NCBI RefSeq assembly: GCF_014356525.2
Contig: NC_052516.1
Span: 20,230,257-20,294,256 of the forward strand
DNA from: Nilaparvata lugens
Taxonomy: Eukaryota; Arthropoda; Insecta; Hemiptera; Delphacidae
Reading direction: 5' to 3'
DNA: 64,000 nucleotides
The notes beneath the pieces are model-generated. The model did not search any database, was not told the DNA's origin, and worked only from the letters and a program-made list of their open reading frames with translations. Below are positions 12,801-24,800 of the stretch, piece by piece. How positions within the stretch are numbered: the stretch's first letter is position 1; every line of letters begins with the position of its first letter. The translations under genes and the position numbers were made by a program.

Positions 12801-15800
12801 TGTTATCGCCTCACTATGGGTGTTATCGAAGATTTGACATTTCAAAGAGATGCATTAATTCGTAAAATAAAACGGATTAATGAAATTGCCGAAGCTGTCG
12901 AAAAGGATCCGAAAAATAAAAAAATGAAGAATTTATTGAAAGTTATGGGTGAGCATATCGATCACCACCAGGTGGAGTTCAATGATATAATAGATAAGAT
13001 GCAGAGCTACTATAACAAACAAAATCCTCGATTGGAAACAATTTAGCTTGAAATGTTGATGAGATTTATTTCAATATCAAGGCTATTCTCGAAAGCTTAC
13101 CATCCACTCAAACAAATTTGAATATTAGTTCTTCCAATGTAGCTTCTTCACCTACAACTGGAAATATCTCGTCAGTTGCCCTACCTAAGCTTCCTTTAAT
13201 GACTTTTGACGGCGATTTGAAAATTTGGAGTCAATTTAAAGATTTATTCGAAGCCACGGTTCATAATAATGGTCAAATTGCTGACATACAAAAACATATG
13301 TATCTTCGGTCTGTACTGAGAGGCGATGCACTGTCAGTCATTTCTGTAGTCCCATTGACAAGTGATCATTATGCTGAGGCATGGAAATTATTATTGAATC
13401 GCTACAATGACTCTTACAAGCTGACTGACGCATACTTGCAAGCAATTTTTGATATGCCAGCAGTTAATAAGCAACCAGACTCGCTACGAAAATTCATCAC
13501 TCATTTAGCTGAGTATATTGCAGCACTAAAACCAATTGGTCATGCAGTTAATGACTGGTCGATTCCGTTATTATTTGTCTTACGTAAAAAACTGACTGAA
13601 GAATTGAGAGAGAAGTGGCAGAGACTGCTAAGAAATGGAACAGTATCCGATTTGAAAAACTTCCAAATATTTTTGAATGATGAAGCTGTTATTTTAGAGG
13701 CTACCAAATCCACTGATTTATTGGGATCATCTACATCGTCAGAAGCCTCCTCACGTAAGCAGTTTGGGAAATCGAAACCCACTATGGGAAATTACAAAGC
13801 TTCAGCTATGATTGTTAAATCGAAATCGGACGAGCTGAAATGTATTGAATGTAATAATTCTCATGAACTGGAAAATTGTGAAGTGTTCTTGAATCTCAAA
13901 CCGTCTGATAGATTAAAACGTGTAAAAGAATGGAAACTATGTATATGCTGTTTATTGGCAGGGCACTTTATTAGAGATTGTAGAAGAAGGAAGCCGTGCA
14001 GTCACTGTAATTCGCGTCATCATTCGCTCCTCCATTTAGAGCCGAGACAGCCGCCTGTTGAAAACACCAACACATTGGCCGGTAATAAACAAATGAGCAG
14101 GGTAGACGTGCACGACGTCGCTGATCAAAGCCATCAAACATTTGTTACTGACTCAGCTAAGAAAGTATTTTCGAATGTAAATAGTTCCTTAGTATTGTTA
14201 CCAACTGTTAAATTGGGAGTTCGAGGTAATCAAGGCAATTATCATAAGGTCAAAGTATTATTAGATAGTGCAAGCACCGAGTCATTCATTACAAGGCGAT
14301 GCATGAAAAAACTGGGTTTAGTGGTACAGAAAACACATAGTTTGCCAATCTATGGATTATCTGATACTAAACTGGAAGTGACAGATGAAATTACTAACTG
14401 TGAATTTGAAATACCGAACTCCCCTTCATTAAAAATTACCGCGTCGGGAGTCAACAAAATAGCAGCTACAAATCAGATAAAAAATGCGTACTGGGCACAT
14501 ATTGAAGGACTGGAGCTAGCAGATTCTGAATTTTTCCTTTCAGAGGAGGTTGATATTTTATTGGGTGCTGAATATTTCCCCTTCATTCTGACTGGAAGAA
14601 AGGTGATTGGTCCAGCGGGTACACCATCTGCCCTAGAAACTGTATGGGGCTACTGCCTGATGGGTAAGGTATCAGAGGAGAGTTCTACTATCTCAAATAA
14701 TCTGTGCATGTATTCCAATGCTAATTCAGAAGAGTTGGTGAAGCGATTTTGGGTCGTAGAAGAGCCACCTAGGACAAAAAAATTATTGGAAAGTGAAATG
14801 GCTTGTGAGGAGATATACAAATCAACTGTTTGTCGTTTGAATACTGGTAGATACATTGTAGAATTACCATCCAAGGAAACAAATACGAGGGAGATATCGG
14901 GATATCTTGAAGGTAAAACTAATGTCGGAGAAAATGTTTCCATGATTCGAGAAGAAGAATTGGGAGATAATTTAGAAGAAGTTCCAGGTAAACAAGGTAT
15001 AGCCTTCAACAGTTATTTACCGATCAACGGTAATTTAGGGAAAGAGTTAAAAGTGATTCATAGTCCACATGAAATCAAACCAATGGGAAGACCCATACCG
15101 AAAAAGGAAATTGGAGAAGATGTTTTTGAAAGGGAGAAACGAAATTTGGAAGAGTTAGATGATGATAGACAGGATAATGTTGAAATAAAATGGACAAAAT
15201 CCGAAAAGGGAGAAGAAATGAAAGAGTATACTCTAACAACTATGTCGTATGGTGTATCATCATCGCCATTTCTTGCCATTTGTACTACGCATCAGTTTAT
15301 TGAAGATGAAGAAAAAATGTTCCCTGCGGCTTCTGAAGCCTTACGGTTTTCTACTTACATGGATGATATAGTTACATCAGTCTCATCAATGGAAGCAACC
15401 AAGCAACTGCAGCTTACTGAATTGTTAAGCAAAGGGAAATTTGAATTGCTAAAGTGGGCCAGCAATCATTCTACCATTCTATCAAATCTCCCTCCAGAGC
15501 ATTGCGCTATTGATGCAAAAGATTTCACTTTGGAGTCTGATAAAACCATTAAAATTCTTGGCTTCCAATCGAATCCAATTGGTTACTACCTCTTCTACAG
15601 GGTGAAGGTTCCATCCAGTCTAGCTACAAAACGAAATGTTTTATCAACTTTAGCACAAATTTTTGATCCATTAGGATATTTGACACCTTTCATGCTTACC
15701 TTCAAGAGTATAATTCAATATCTATGGCAATCGGGATGTGACTGGGATGATATAGCATCCGTGGAGGTAGTGAAGAAATGGGAGCTTTGTGTGGTTGTCC

Positions 15801-18800
15801 TAGTAGCTAGATTATTACATGAAGTTCAAGAAGTGCTTTCAAAAATTATAAACATAGATTATATTGCAGCTTGGACTTATTCAACTGTGGCAGTGAGTTG
15901 GATTCGGTCTTCACCTCATCGTTGGGCTAGGTTTGTGGCAAATCGTGTAAGTCAAGTACAGGAACACCTGTCTACAGAGCAATTCAGATATGTGTCAACC
16001 GAATGTAATCCAGCTGATTGTGCTAGTCGAGGACTATTGCTCAATGAATTAATTGGTAATTCTCCGTGGTGGAATGGTTCTGATTGGTTAGACAAACCAC
16101 TGGAGTGCTGGCCACAGAAAACATAGTAATGTTAACATTGGACGTATGGCTCTCTTAAAGGAAAGTAACCTACTCCCTCTTCACTGGAGGCTTGGTCGAA
16201 TAACGAAGATATTCCCTGGACAGGATGGAGTTGTGAGAGTGGTGGAGGTACAGACTGCAAAGGGAAGTCTAACTAGGGCTGTCAATAGGGTATGTCTCCT
16301 CCCTATTGATGAAGATTAGGCCTTATTAAAGGGAACTTCAATAAGTTTAGTGGTTAGTTTTTTTTTGTTTCTTGTTTTACATGTGGGAAAGGTTCCCAAG
16401 TTGCTTTGTTTCTTGTTTTACATGTGGGAAAGGTTCCCAAGTTGCTTTGTTTCTTGTTTTACATGTGGGAAAGGTTCCCAAGTTGCTTTGTTTCTTGTTT
16501 TTATCTATATTGGTTGTATATAGTCATTATTTCTCGTCCCATCCTCTCCTTTCCGTGGGCCTCCTACTCCTTTTGTATAAGTCTCCTCAATGGCCCCTGA
16601 GGAGTGAAGATATTTTTTTTCTAGTTTCCCTAGTAGGGTTCGTTATAGGTGGTTTTTTTTGTTATTGGAAGTTCTTCCAAGGTGGGCGGAATGTTCGGAC
16701 GTTATGAATGTTCCCCTTTATTGTCTGGCGTTGTGTGGTGGAGGGGGCAATTAAGGGGTGATGCGTATAGCATAATCGCAGCCAGTTGCCGATTGACAGC
16801 CAATCGAACAGCTCACTTCTCGTAATGTCGATTTTTGCAAAGTGATCTATTGATTATTTATTGTGATTTATTACAAGTATCATCTCGTCTCGTATCGTGA
16901 TCTGGACCGGGATCCTGGAAGCAAGGAGGATTTGGACATGAAGGTAGGCCTATGTTATTGTGCACTTAGCCATTTTAATTGTTCAACTTGCTACCCGACG
17001 CCAGACAACCCAAAAGTTCTCGATGTAATTGATACAGTCCACAAACCAGAGTGCTGTTTGAACCAGCCTCTGTCGAATAAACAAACCCTCTAGTATTACC
17101 TCTTGAATTATAAGCAACATCCGCACCTCGATTGCCACTTAGCCTAAAGAACATGGAAAGAACTTTAAATACATGCAAATGACGCAGAGGCAATATAGAT
17201 GATTCTCTGAAAAGGGGGTAAGAGTGAGCACGTCTACTTTTTTGTAAAGCTATTTTGTATTTTGTTTTTGGCAAATAAATTGATTCATTCATTATTAGGT
17301 TCCCCTATCCTGGAAAATCATTGTTTGTGATTTTCCCAGGGTATTAGGAACTCTCTATCCTGAGAAAAAAATTCTTTGAAATGATTTTTTGGCAATAATA
17401 TTTAAAAAATCTAAATAATACTTACTTCCATCTCCATCCTTTTGTGGTACTAAACACTCAACATATCCAGTTGTATTATCAATTGTAGTGTTACTATCCA
17501 TTACACCGTCCTTCACTAATCCATCGTTAAATCTGATTCCCTCTTCATCTTCCTCTTCCTCCTCGCACATGTCTTCTTCCTCCTCTTCTTCCACATCTTC
17601 GTAATCATCGTCCTCCTCCCCCAACACTACTCCTCCTTGCATCTGGTCTTGGTACATGGCTTGTTGGTGATCATCGGTCACCTGTTGCATTTCTTGACTG
17701 TTGCCGTAATCTTTCACGACCTGAAATAATATAGAAAAACGTTTATTGAATAAATAAGCTACCTTAAGCGAACCTCAAAGAGGCTGCTTGACAAGGTATA
17801 CAAACATGTAAATTCAAATATAAATATACATATATCAGTGAACTTTATTTTTACTTAACAGTTACATTTACTTATCAGTTTATTACACTCTTGAATTTAC
17901 TAACAGAATTTACTCAACAGTTAAAATTATCATGATATTAATAAATTAATTGTTGACTCAGCTCTCAAAAGTGTTATAATATATAAAAAATAGAACAGAA
18001 TTAATTACAACAATACAATACATTAATAATGAGTTACATTATGTTACATCCAAAGTGTAATTATTCAACCAAATCTTTAAATTTCTTTTCAACAGGCGCA
18101 CATTAACAAACTCAGCACAATTATCGGGTGAATCATTGAAAGTTTTTGATACAATGTAAATAAAGGTGTTTCTGGCTAAATTATTCGAGGTAAAAATCTT
18201 GTATTGTTGTATTTGTGAAGGAGACACATTAGGGGTAACCTGTTGTCTCCATAAATAAATAGATAAATAAATAAATAAATAAATATATGATGATGATAAT
18301 AATAGCGAGTGATTTCCAAATATAGAGTGATTTGGCTGGCTCAGATCAGGTGTCTGAATTTTTATTTAGATGATTAATCAATCATTGATGCTAGTATTGG
18401 ATGCTTACTAGAGACTTACAGCATGCGCTCTCAGTGGGATACTTTTTTGAAATATGTTTGGAACAAATGCATACAAAATAAAATACTTATATTTTCCGGG
18501 ACGCATCATTTCAATTAGGAATCATTTGGAGTATACCCGATTAGGTACCCGATTTGAACCCTTGTAATTTTTTTCTTTGTGAGTTTTTGGAATCTCTTGT
18601 TAATGTGAGCCGTTCAAGGACCCTTCAAGATTCGAAGACCAATATCAGGGAAGAAATTGCTAACATAACGCCTGCAATGCCGGGAGAAGTCATGAAAAAT
18701 GCCAGAAATTGGTTTACTCAGTGTGTGGAGAATGGGGGACGTCAATAACCTGATTTGATATTTAAAACTACTTGAAACAAAACTTTATATATGTGTCTAC

Positions 18801-21800
18801 AATCCAAAAAATACATAAAAACTTTCTGATCCATACAAACTCTATCTACTTAAAAAAAGAAGTTTCGCTGCCACACTCTGTACTATATTATTAGACCAAT
18901 GAATTTCTTGAATAACTCAAGAAATTGACTTACATGCAATTCACGAACATTTTCACTCTGTGGAATCCGAAGGATTCACAGGTAATTTCCATTCTTAATC
19001 TCATATCTTCATTGATGCTGTATTTTCTTTTTCTTTAGATCATCAGCATTTTCTCTCTTAGATCATTGGTATTTCATTCTTAGAGCATTGATATTTCCTT
19101 TCATAGATATTAGGTATTTTCTTCTTCAGATAACAAATATTTCCTTCAATGAAACTCAATAATACTCTCCTTTGGGTAGCTAGTAAAAAACTTAAGCAGG
19201 ATATTTAAGATTGGAGAAATTTGAACTGACTGTGGAGGTCCATCTACATCATGTAGGTCTACCCATCTAAAAAATAAATAATATTTATTTATTATTAAAA
19301 AGTGGGGACACTTTTAATAATAATAAAACCATTAAAAGTGGGGACACTTTTTAATAATAAAAGAAACTTTTTCTTACAGCTTTGTACTAACGTGATATTT
19401 TCGAGCTCTAAATTTAAGTGGTTTTATTCTTTATTTTGTGAATTTAAAGTTTGTTTCATGTTTTTACGAATGTTTTATTATCAATCTATCCAAATTTAAA
19501 ATTGTTTGTTTTACCTATTTTAATTTAGAAAACTGGTTGCAGTTGAAAAGTTCTAAATTAGTAAGCTCTCGTAAAATTAGTTAAATTATTAGTGAAACAA
19601 TTCTTAAATCAAGTTTTATTGTGCTCAATCAATTCCATAATCATCTCGTCGCAGGATCGACACGGGAGAACGGCTGAAAACAAACGCACCTGTGAGTAGC
19701 AAGTAGTTTCTTACAACAACATCTCCCACTAGAAGCTAACATTGCGATCAGCCATTTTTCGTCAGGCATACAATTAATACAGTATTTCAAAGAGAAGTGT
19801 ACTTTGGACTCAGTTAGTGCCAACGAGTAAACAACGAATTGACCTCGATGGGAAGAAGGCCACGATTGAGGGATGTTTTGTCGGAGATTGGAATACTTCA
19901 GTGCCTGACTCCATCTGGGAGTGAATTATCAAACTATTAGTAGAAAATTTCGTTACGATATAGCATAGCTCTTCAGTCACTGATGATTACGGTATTCAAG
20001 TCCTACTGACCTACATAACGATATTATCTTATCTCAAGAATTCGGGAGGAACCAGCATTTATTTTATTATATCTTCGTTGTTATTTTCTTCTTGTTGAAC
20101 GGCTAAGCTCTTTATCACGACTATCGACGGCTTGTTTACAGATATTCCGAATTTTACATACAGCAACGTTTAAAGAACGGAGTAACTTTGAATAGAAAAG
20201 AAAAATATTTAACTGTATAGCATTGTAAGTACAAAGAAGGACAAGAAATGGAGTCTAAAGACCTCGTCAGTATGCTTGATAGATTCAAAGCAGATTTAAA
20301 GCAAGAGCTTAAAACCGAATTTGATGAGAAGGTGAGTGTCATTACAGACAGGGTCGCAGATGTTATGAAGGAACAACTACTCAATATCAACGAAACACTT
20401 AAAGAGCAGAAGGAGAAGATGAGTCGATTGGAAAAAAGGTCAGGGAGAGAAACATAGTTGTACACGGGCTGAAGAATGATAATACGAGCGATCTAAAAAG
20501 TTTGGTTATTGAACTAATAAGAGGAAAACTCGATGTAAGAATTGAAAACTGGGAGGTGGACTTTGTCAGAAGAATAGGAAAAAACGAAGATAATACAGCC
20601 AGACCAATTGTTCTGGCACTGACAACGCTGTCGAAAAAAACGGAAGTTTTGAAGAATAGTAAGAAATTGAAAGGATCTAATATTTCTGTCTCTGAAGACT
20701 ATCCTGAGGACGTTCAACAAATTAGGAAGAGCCTTAAAAACGATCTAGTAACAGCCAGAAAATAAGGTAAATACGCCGTAATCAAGTACGATAAATTAGT
20801 CGTGATGGAATATAAGAAAGGAAATAAAAAAAGAGAATGAAGTGTTTCTCCAACGAGTGAGGAAAGCCAGGCAAAACAAATGAGGGCATCAGATGAGAAA
20901 CAGAAGGAAATAGTACCCGAAAAGACAGGAAAGGAAAGTAGCAGTGTAGAGAAAAAGGGTCCTATAGACAACTATTTCCAGATGAAAAGTAGGGATAAGA
21001 ACTTGGATACGAATGAATAGCGTTTAATGGAAACTAGGCTGCCAACCAACAAAAACGGGATGATATTAAAAGCAAGAAATTCAAGAAATAAAATTTCCCC
21101 AGAAAGGTTGGTCACCGAGGGGAATTGTGACCGTAACCCCCCAGGATTAGTGATAGGAACACTAAATGTAAGAACTCTTCGTACGGAAGACAGACTGTGT
21201 GAATTAGAAGAAGCATTACAAGAAACAAATATGGACATTCTTGGTTTAGCAGAGGTAAGGAGAAATTCTGAAAAAATTATATACATAAAAAGCGAATTCC
21301 TTTTCTACCACTTTGGCGAGACACAAGGCCAAAAAGGAGTTGGATTTTTAATAAAGAAACATTTAAAAGAAAAAATAATCGAACTCAAGGGTTTCTCAGA
21401 AAGAATTGCAGTGTTAAGACTGAGAGTTGGAATCTGTAAAACGTTGAATATTTATCAAGTTTACGCTCCTACAGCTGAATCAGATGTGATGGAACGAGAA
21501 CTTTTCTACGAGACTCTTTCTACGATCTTGTCTCAAGATAAAAGCAATAATTGGAAAAACTCTACGATAATACTAGGAGATTTCAATGCACAAGTTGGAT
21601 TTCAGGAAGACAACGAGGCGAATGTCGTAGGTAAATATGGAAATGGAAGGAGAAACGAGTCAGGCCAAATGCTAGTTGATTTCTGTTTTCAACAAGGGTT
21701 GAAGGTGATTAATTCATTTTTCAAAAAAAGAAGAGGAATAAAGTGGACATGGATCTCTCCGAATCAGCAAACAAAAAGTGAAATTGATTATGTTTTGACA

Positions 21801-24800
21801 GCGTATAGAGGCCTCGTGGAACAGTTCGACGTCACCGGAAAAATTAAATTCTTCACAGACCACTGACTGATAACTATCATATTGTCTAAAGAATGGAATT
21901 CATTGAGACCGAGGCGTACATGGAATAAAAATATTGTTAAAATGCTGGCACTTAATGAAACGCACAAACGCTGGCAAATGTACGACATATAATTGAAAAT
22001 GAATCGCACCTGACACTGCAGGAATCATACAATTTGATGGAATCTCTGGTTGTGAGTTCTTTCAAACAATCAACATCGACGAGACCAACAATAATTTCAC
22101 AGAACACGAAAAATATAATTTGTTCGAGAGAAGCTATAAAGAGGAAAAATCCAAAAACTGTAGAGGAAAAAATCGAGTATAACCTTCTATGCAAATTAGC
22201 TAGATTCCATATCCGAAATGACCTAAAAATTCATGAAGATCGAACCATATCAGAAGCCTTAGAGTCAACTAGCTCAATCAAACAAATGAAAAAAAAATAT
22301 CGTACGGTCTTCAATGGAACACAGGGTTGAAAGATAAACATGGAAAAATAGATAGAAGAAGACAAGGTATAATTGGAAAAGCGACACAATTCTACAAAGA
22401 GTTATTCAAATGTACTGGGAATGCGACTTTCGAAATCTCAAACGCTGCGTCCATAACAGATACTATACCAGATTTCCAAGTGCAGGAAGTAATGGATTGC
22501 ATTAAATCACTAAAAAGAAACAAAATGTCTGGTAACGATAAAATCACAAACGAAATAATTCAAACTCTTGCTCCCGTGATAATAGCCTTATTAGTGAACA
22601 TATTCAATAGAGTATTGAAAGAACAGCAGATCCCTCATCAGTGGAAATCAGCCGATATGATACTTCTATATAAAAAAGGAGACATCTATGACATCAATAA
22701 CTTCCGTCCAATCAGCATCACGTCATCTATAGGAAAATTGTTTATGAGATTGTTGACAAACCGCATCCAGCCGATACTTGAAACACAACAACCTGTCGAG
22801 CAAGCTGGTTTCCGAAAAGGATTTTCAACACTTGATAATATCCAAGTCGTCAATCAACTCATTGAAAAATGTTCGGAGTATCAAATTGGTCTATATTTGG
22901 CATTTGTTGATTACCGAAAAGCATTCGATAGTATAAGCCATGCATTCTTGTTCACAGCCCTTCGAAATCAAGGTGTTCCAGAGATTTATATGAATATACT
23001 GGAGCACTATTCCAAGCTGAGCCGAGTGTTATATCTTTTAGGCAGATTGAAAGAATATGTGCCTCAACATTACCTCAAAATGACCTATTTTGCCTTCTTT
23101 CAAGGTACATTTGCATATGGTTTATCATTGTGGGGTTGTGCTACTGATGTACAAAAAATCTTGCTCCTTCAGAAGAAGGCTTTGAGAATTGTTGGTAATG
23201 CAGACTACTTAGAACCTTGTAGGCCAATTTTTGTAGAACAGAAAATAATGACAATTTATAGCTTATTTGTATTTTTACTAGTGTTGGGTTTCATATTCTT
23301 GAAATCCAAATTTAGAAATATCCACTACTACCTCGGCCTATTTTTATTGAATAAATTTAAATTAGTTCCATATTTTTATATTTTAGAAGGTTCATTGTAT
23401 TTCATAATTGCTCCGAATAACTCAATCAATTAATAGGCCTAAGTTACACATGTGGTGGTGATGGAATATGCAGGAAAATTTGGCAATATTGGCAAATATT
23501 TGGCAAAAAATATATTATATTATTGATCAACTCACCGATATATATAGTCCTCATAAAACCGGTCGACACGATACGACAGCGACATATATGTGTTATATCT
23601 GTCCTTCACATATGAAGCACGTTCAGTTCTCAGCACATCATCATACGGCACGATCCGACACACACCCGACAAACGATAAGATTTTTCTTTCACTGCACTT
23701 TGCCAAATTAAGGAAGGACATAGGATAGGTGGTGAATGGAATTTGATATTTCATTTTATTTCGAATTACTTTAATTTTTTTAATAATTTGGAAAATATTA
23801 TCATCTGTGGAATATTTTTGTTTTTGACTGACCATCTATCAGCTGTATGGAAAGGAGCGCTCTCTGTTATCGGAAATAGGAGATAATGAACTCAGAGATT
23901 GGCGCCTACTTTTCAAAATTCTTTTGATTTAAGCTGTTTCTATTTTTATTGGAAAATAATATGCCGTGACATCAGCTATGGAAGTGAAAATGAATTTTGA
24001 CTCTTTCCTACGTAGGGAGAATTTTCACCAGCATAATACAAGGTACAGACAGTGTATTGAAGTACCATATGCCAGGCTGAGGAGAACTCAGATCAGTTCA
24101 AGAGTAATTTCTATAAAAATATTCAATAAGCTTCCGTTTTTTGTAAGAGAAATATCTGTTGCTCAGTTTAAACGTCAAATGAGAACACTTTTGACAGAAA
24201 ATCCGCTTTACTCATTGACTGAATTCCTCAACATGAGCAATGTAACTATTAGTAGCTACTTCTGATCAAATTTGAATTTAGAGTAAATCTTAAATAAGTG
24301 TGAACTATTATATAAACTTTCATGACTTGTATATTTTGATTGCCTATTATGTGATTATTATTGAATGTCTGTTAGATTTATTATCATTGTAATGCATATA
24401 AGATTATGACGTTTCCGATTGTATAGTTTTTATACTTAGAGGAATAAAAATCTATTCTATTCTATTATGAAAACAGTACTGCAAGGGTAATTCTTGAAAA
24501 ACCAGGCAATTATTTCAACCTAGAAAGAGGAGTGAAGCAAGGCGACCCGGCATCACCGATACTGTTCAACGCAGCTCTTCAAGAGGTTTTCAAATTATTA
24601 AAATGGGAAAGATTCGGCATCAATATCAATGGAGAAAATCTAAATCATCTTCGCTTCGCTGACGATATCGTGGTTATTGCCAAGTCAAGTCGAGAGCTGC
24701 AGGGTATGTTGGAGGATTTCGCAAGCGCCAGTGAACAGGCTGGACTCATCATCAATCCGGATAAAACTTTCATAATGTCCAACAGAGAAAACTGTGAAAT

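Larger units (their letters stand above)
10582..17083 (+). mobile_element. Bel/Pao LTR retrotransposon, internally deleted, with a nested insertion
   Basis: The element is bounded by LTRs that start TG and end CA and is flanked by a 5-bp target duplication AACCC (10577-10581 and 17084-17088), a size usual for Bel/Pao. Inside are a gag N-terminal frame, a gag-pol frame with zinc knuckles, an aspartic protease and partial reverse transcriptase and RNase H, and a C-terminal DUF5641-like piece. The N-terminal half of the reverse transcriptase and the integrase catalytic core are missing, so this copy is not autonomous. The 5' LTR carries a 1.2-kb non-LTR insertion. The two LTRs differ by about two substitutions and one indel over 392 bp. 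Confidence 0.92.

Noticed and set aside
16975..17292. 105-codon minus-strand frame as one protein
   Set aside because: Only the part above 17084 is non-LTR protein; the rest is antisense of the 3' LTR.
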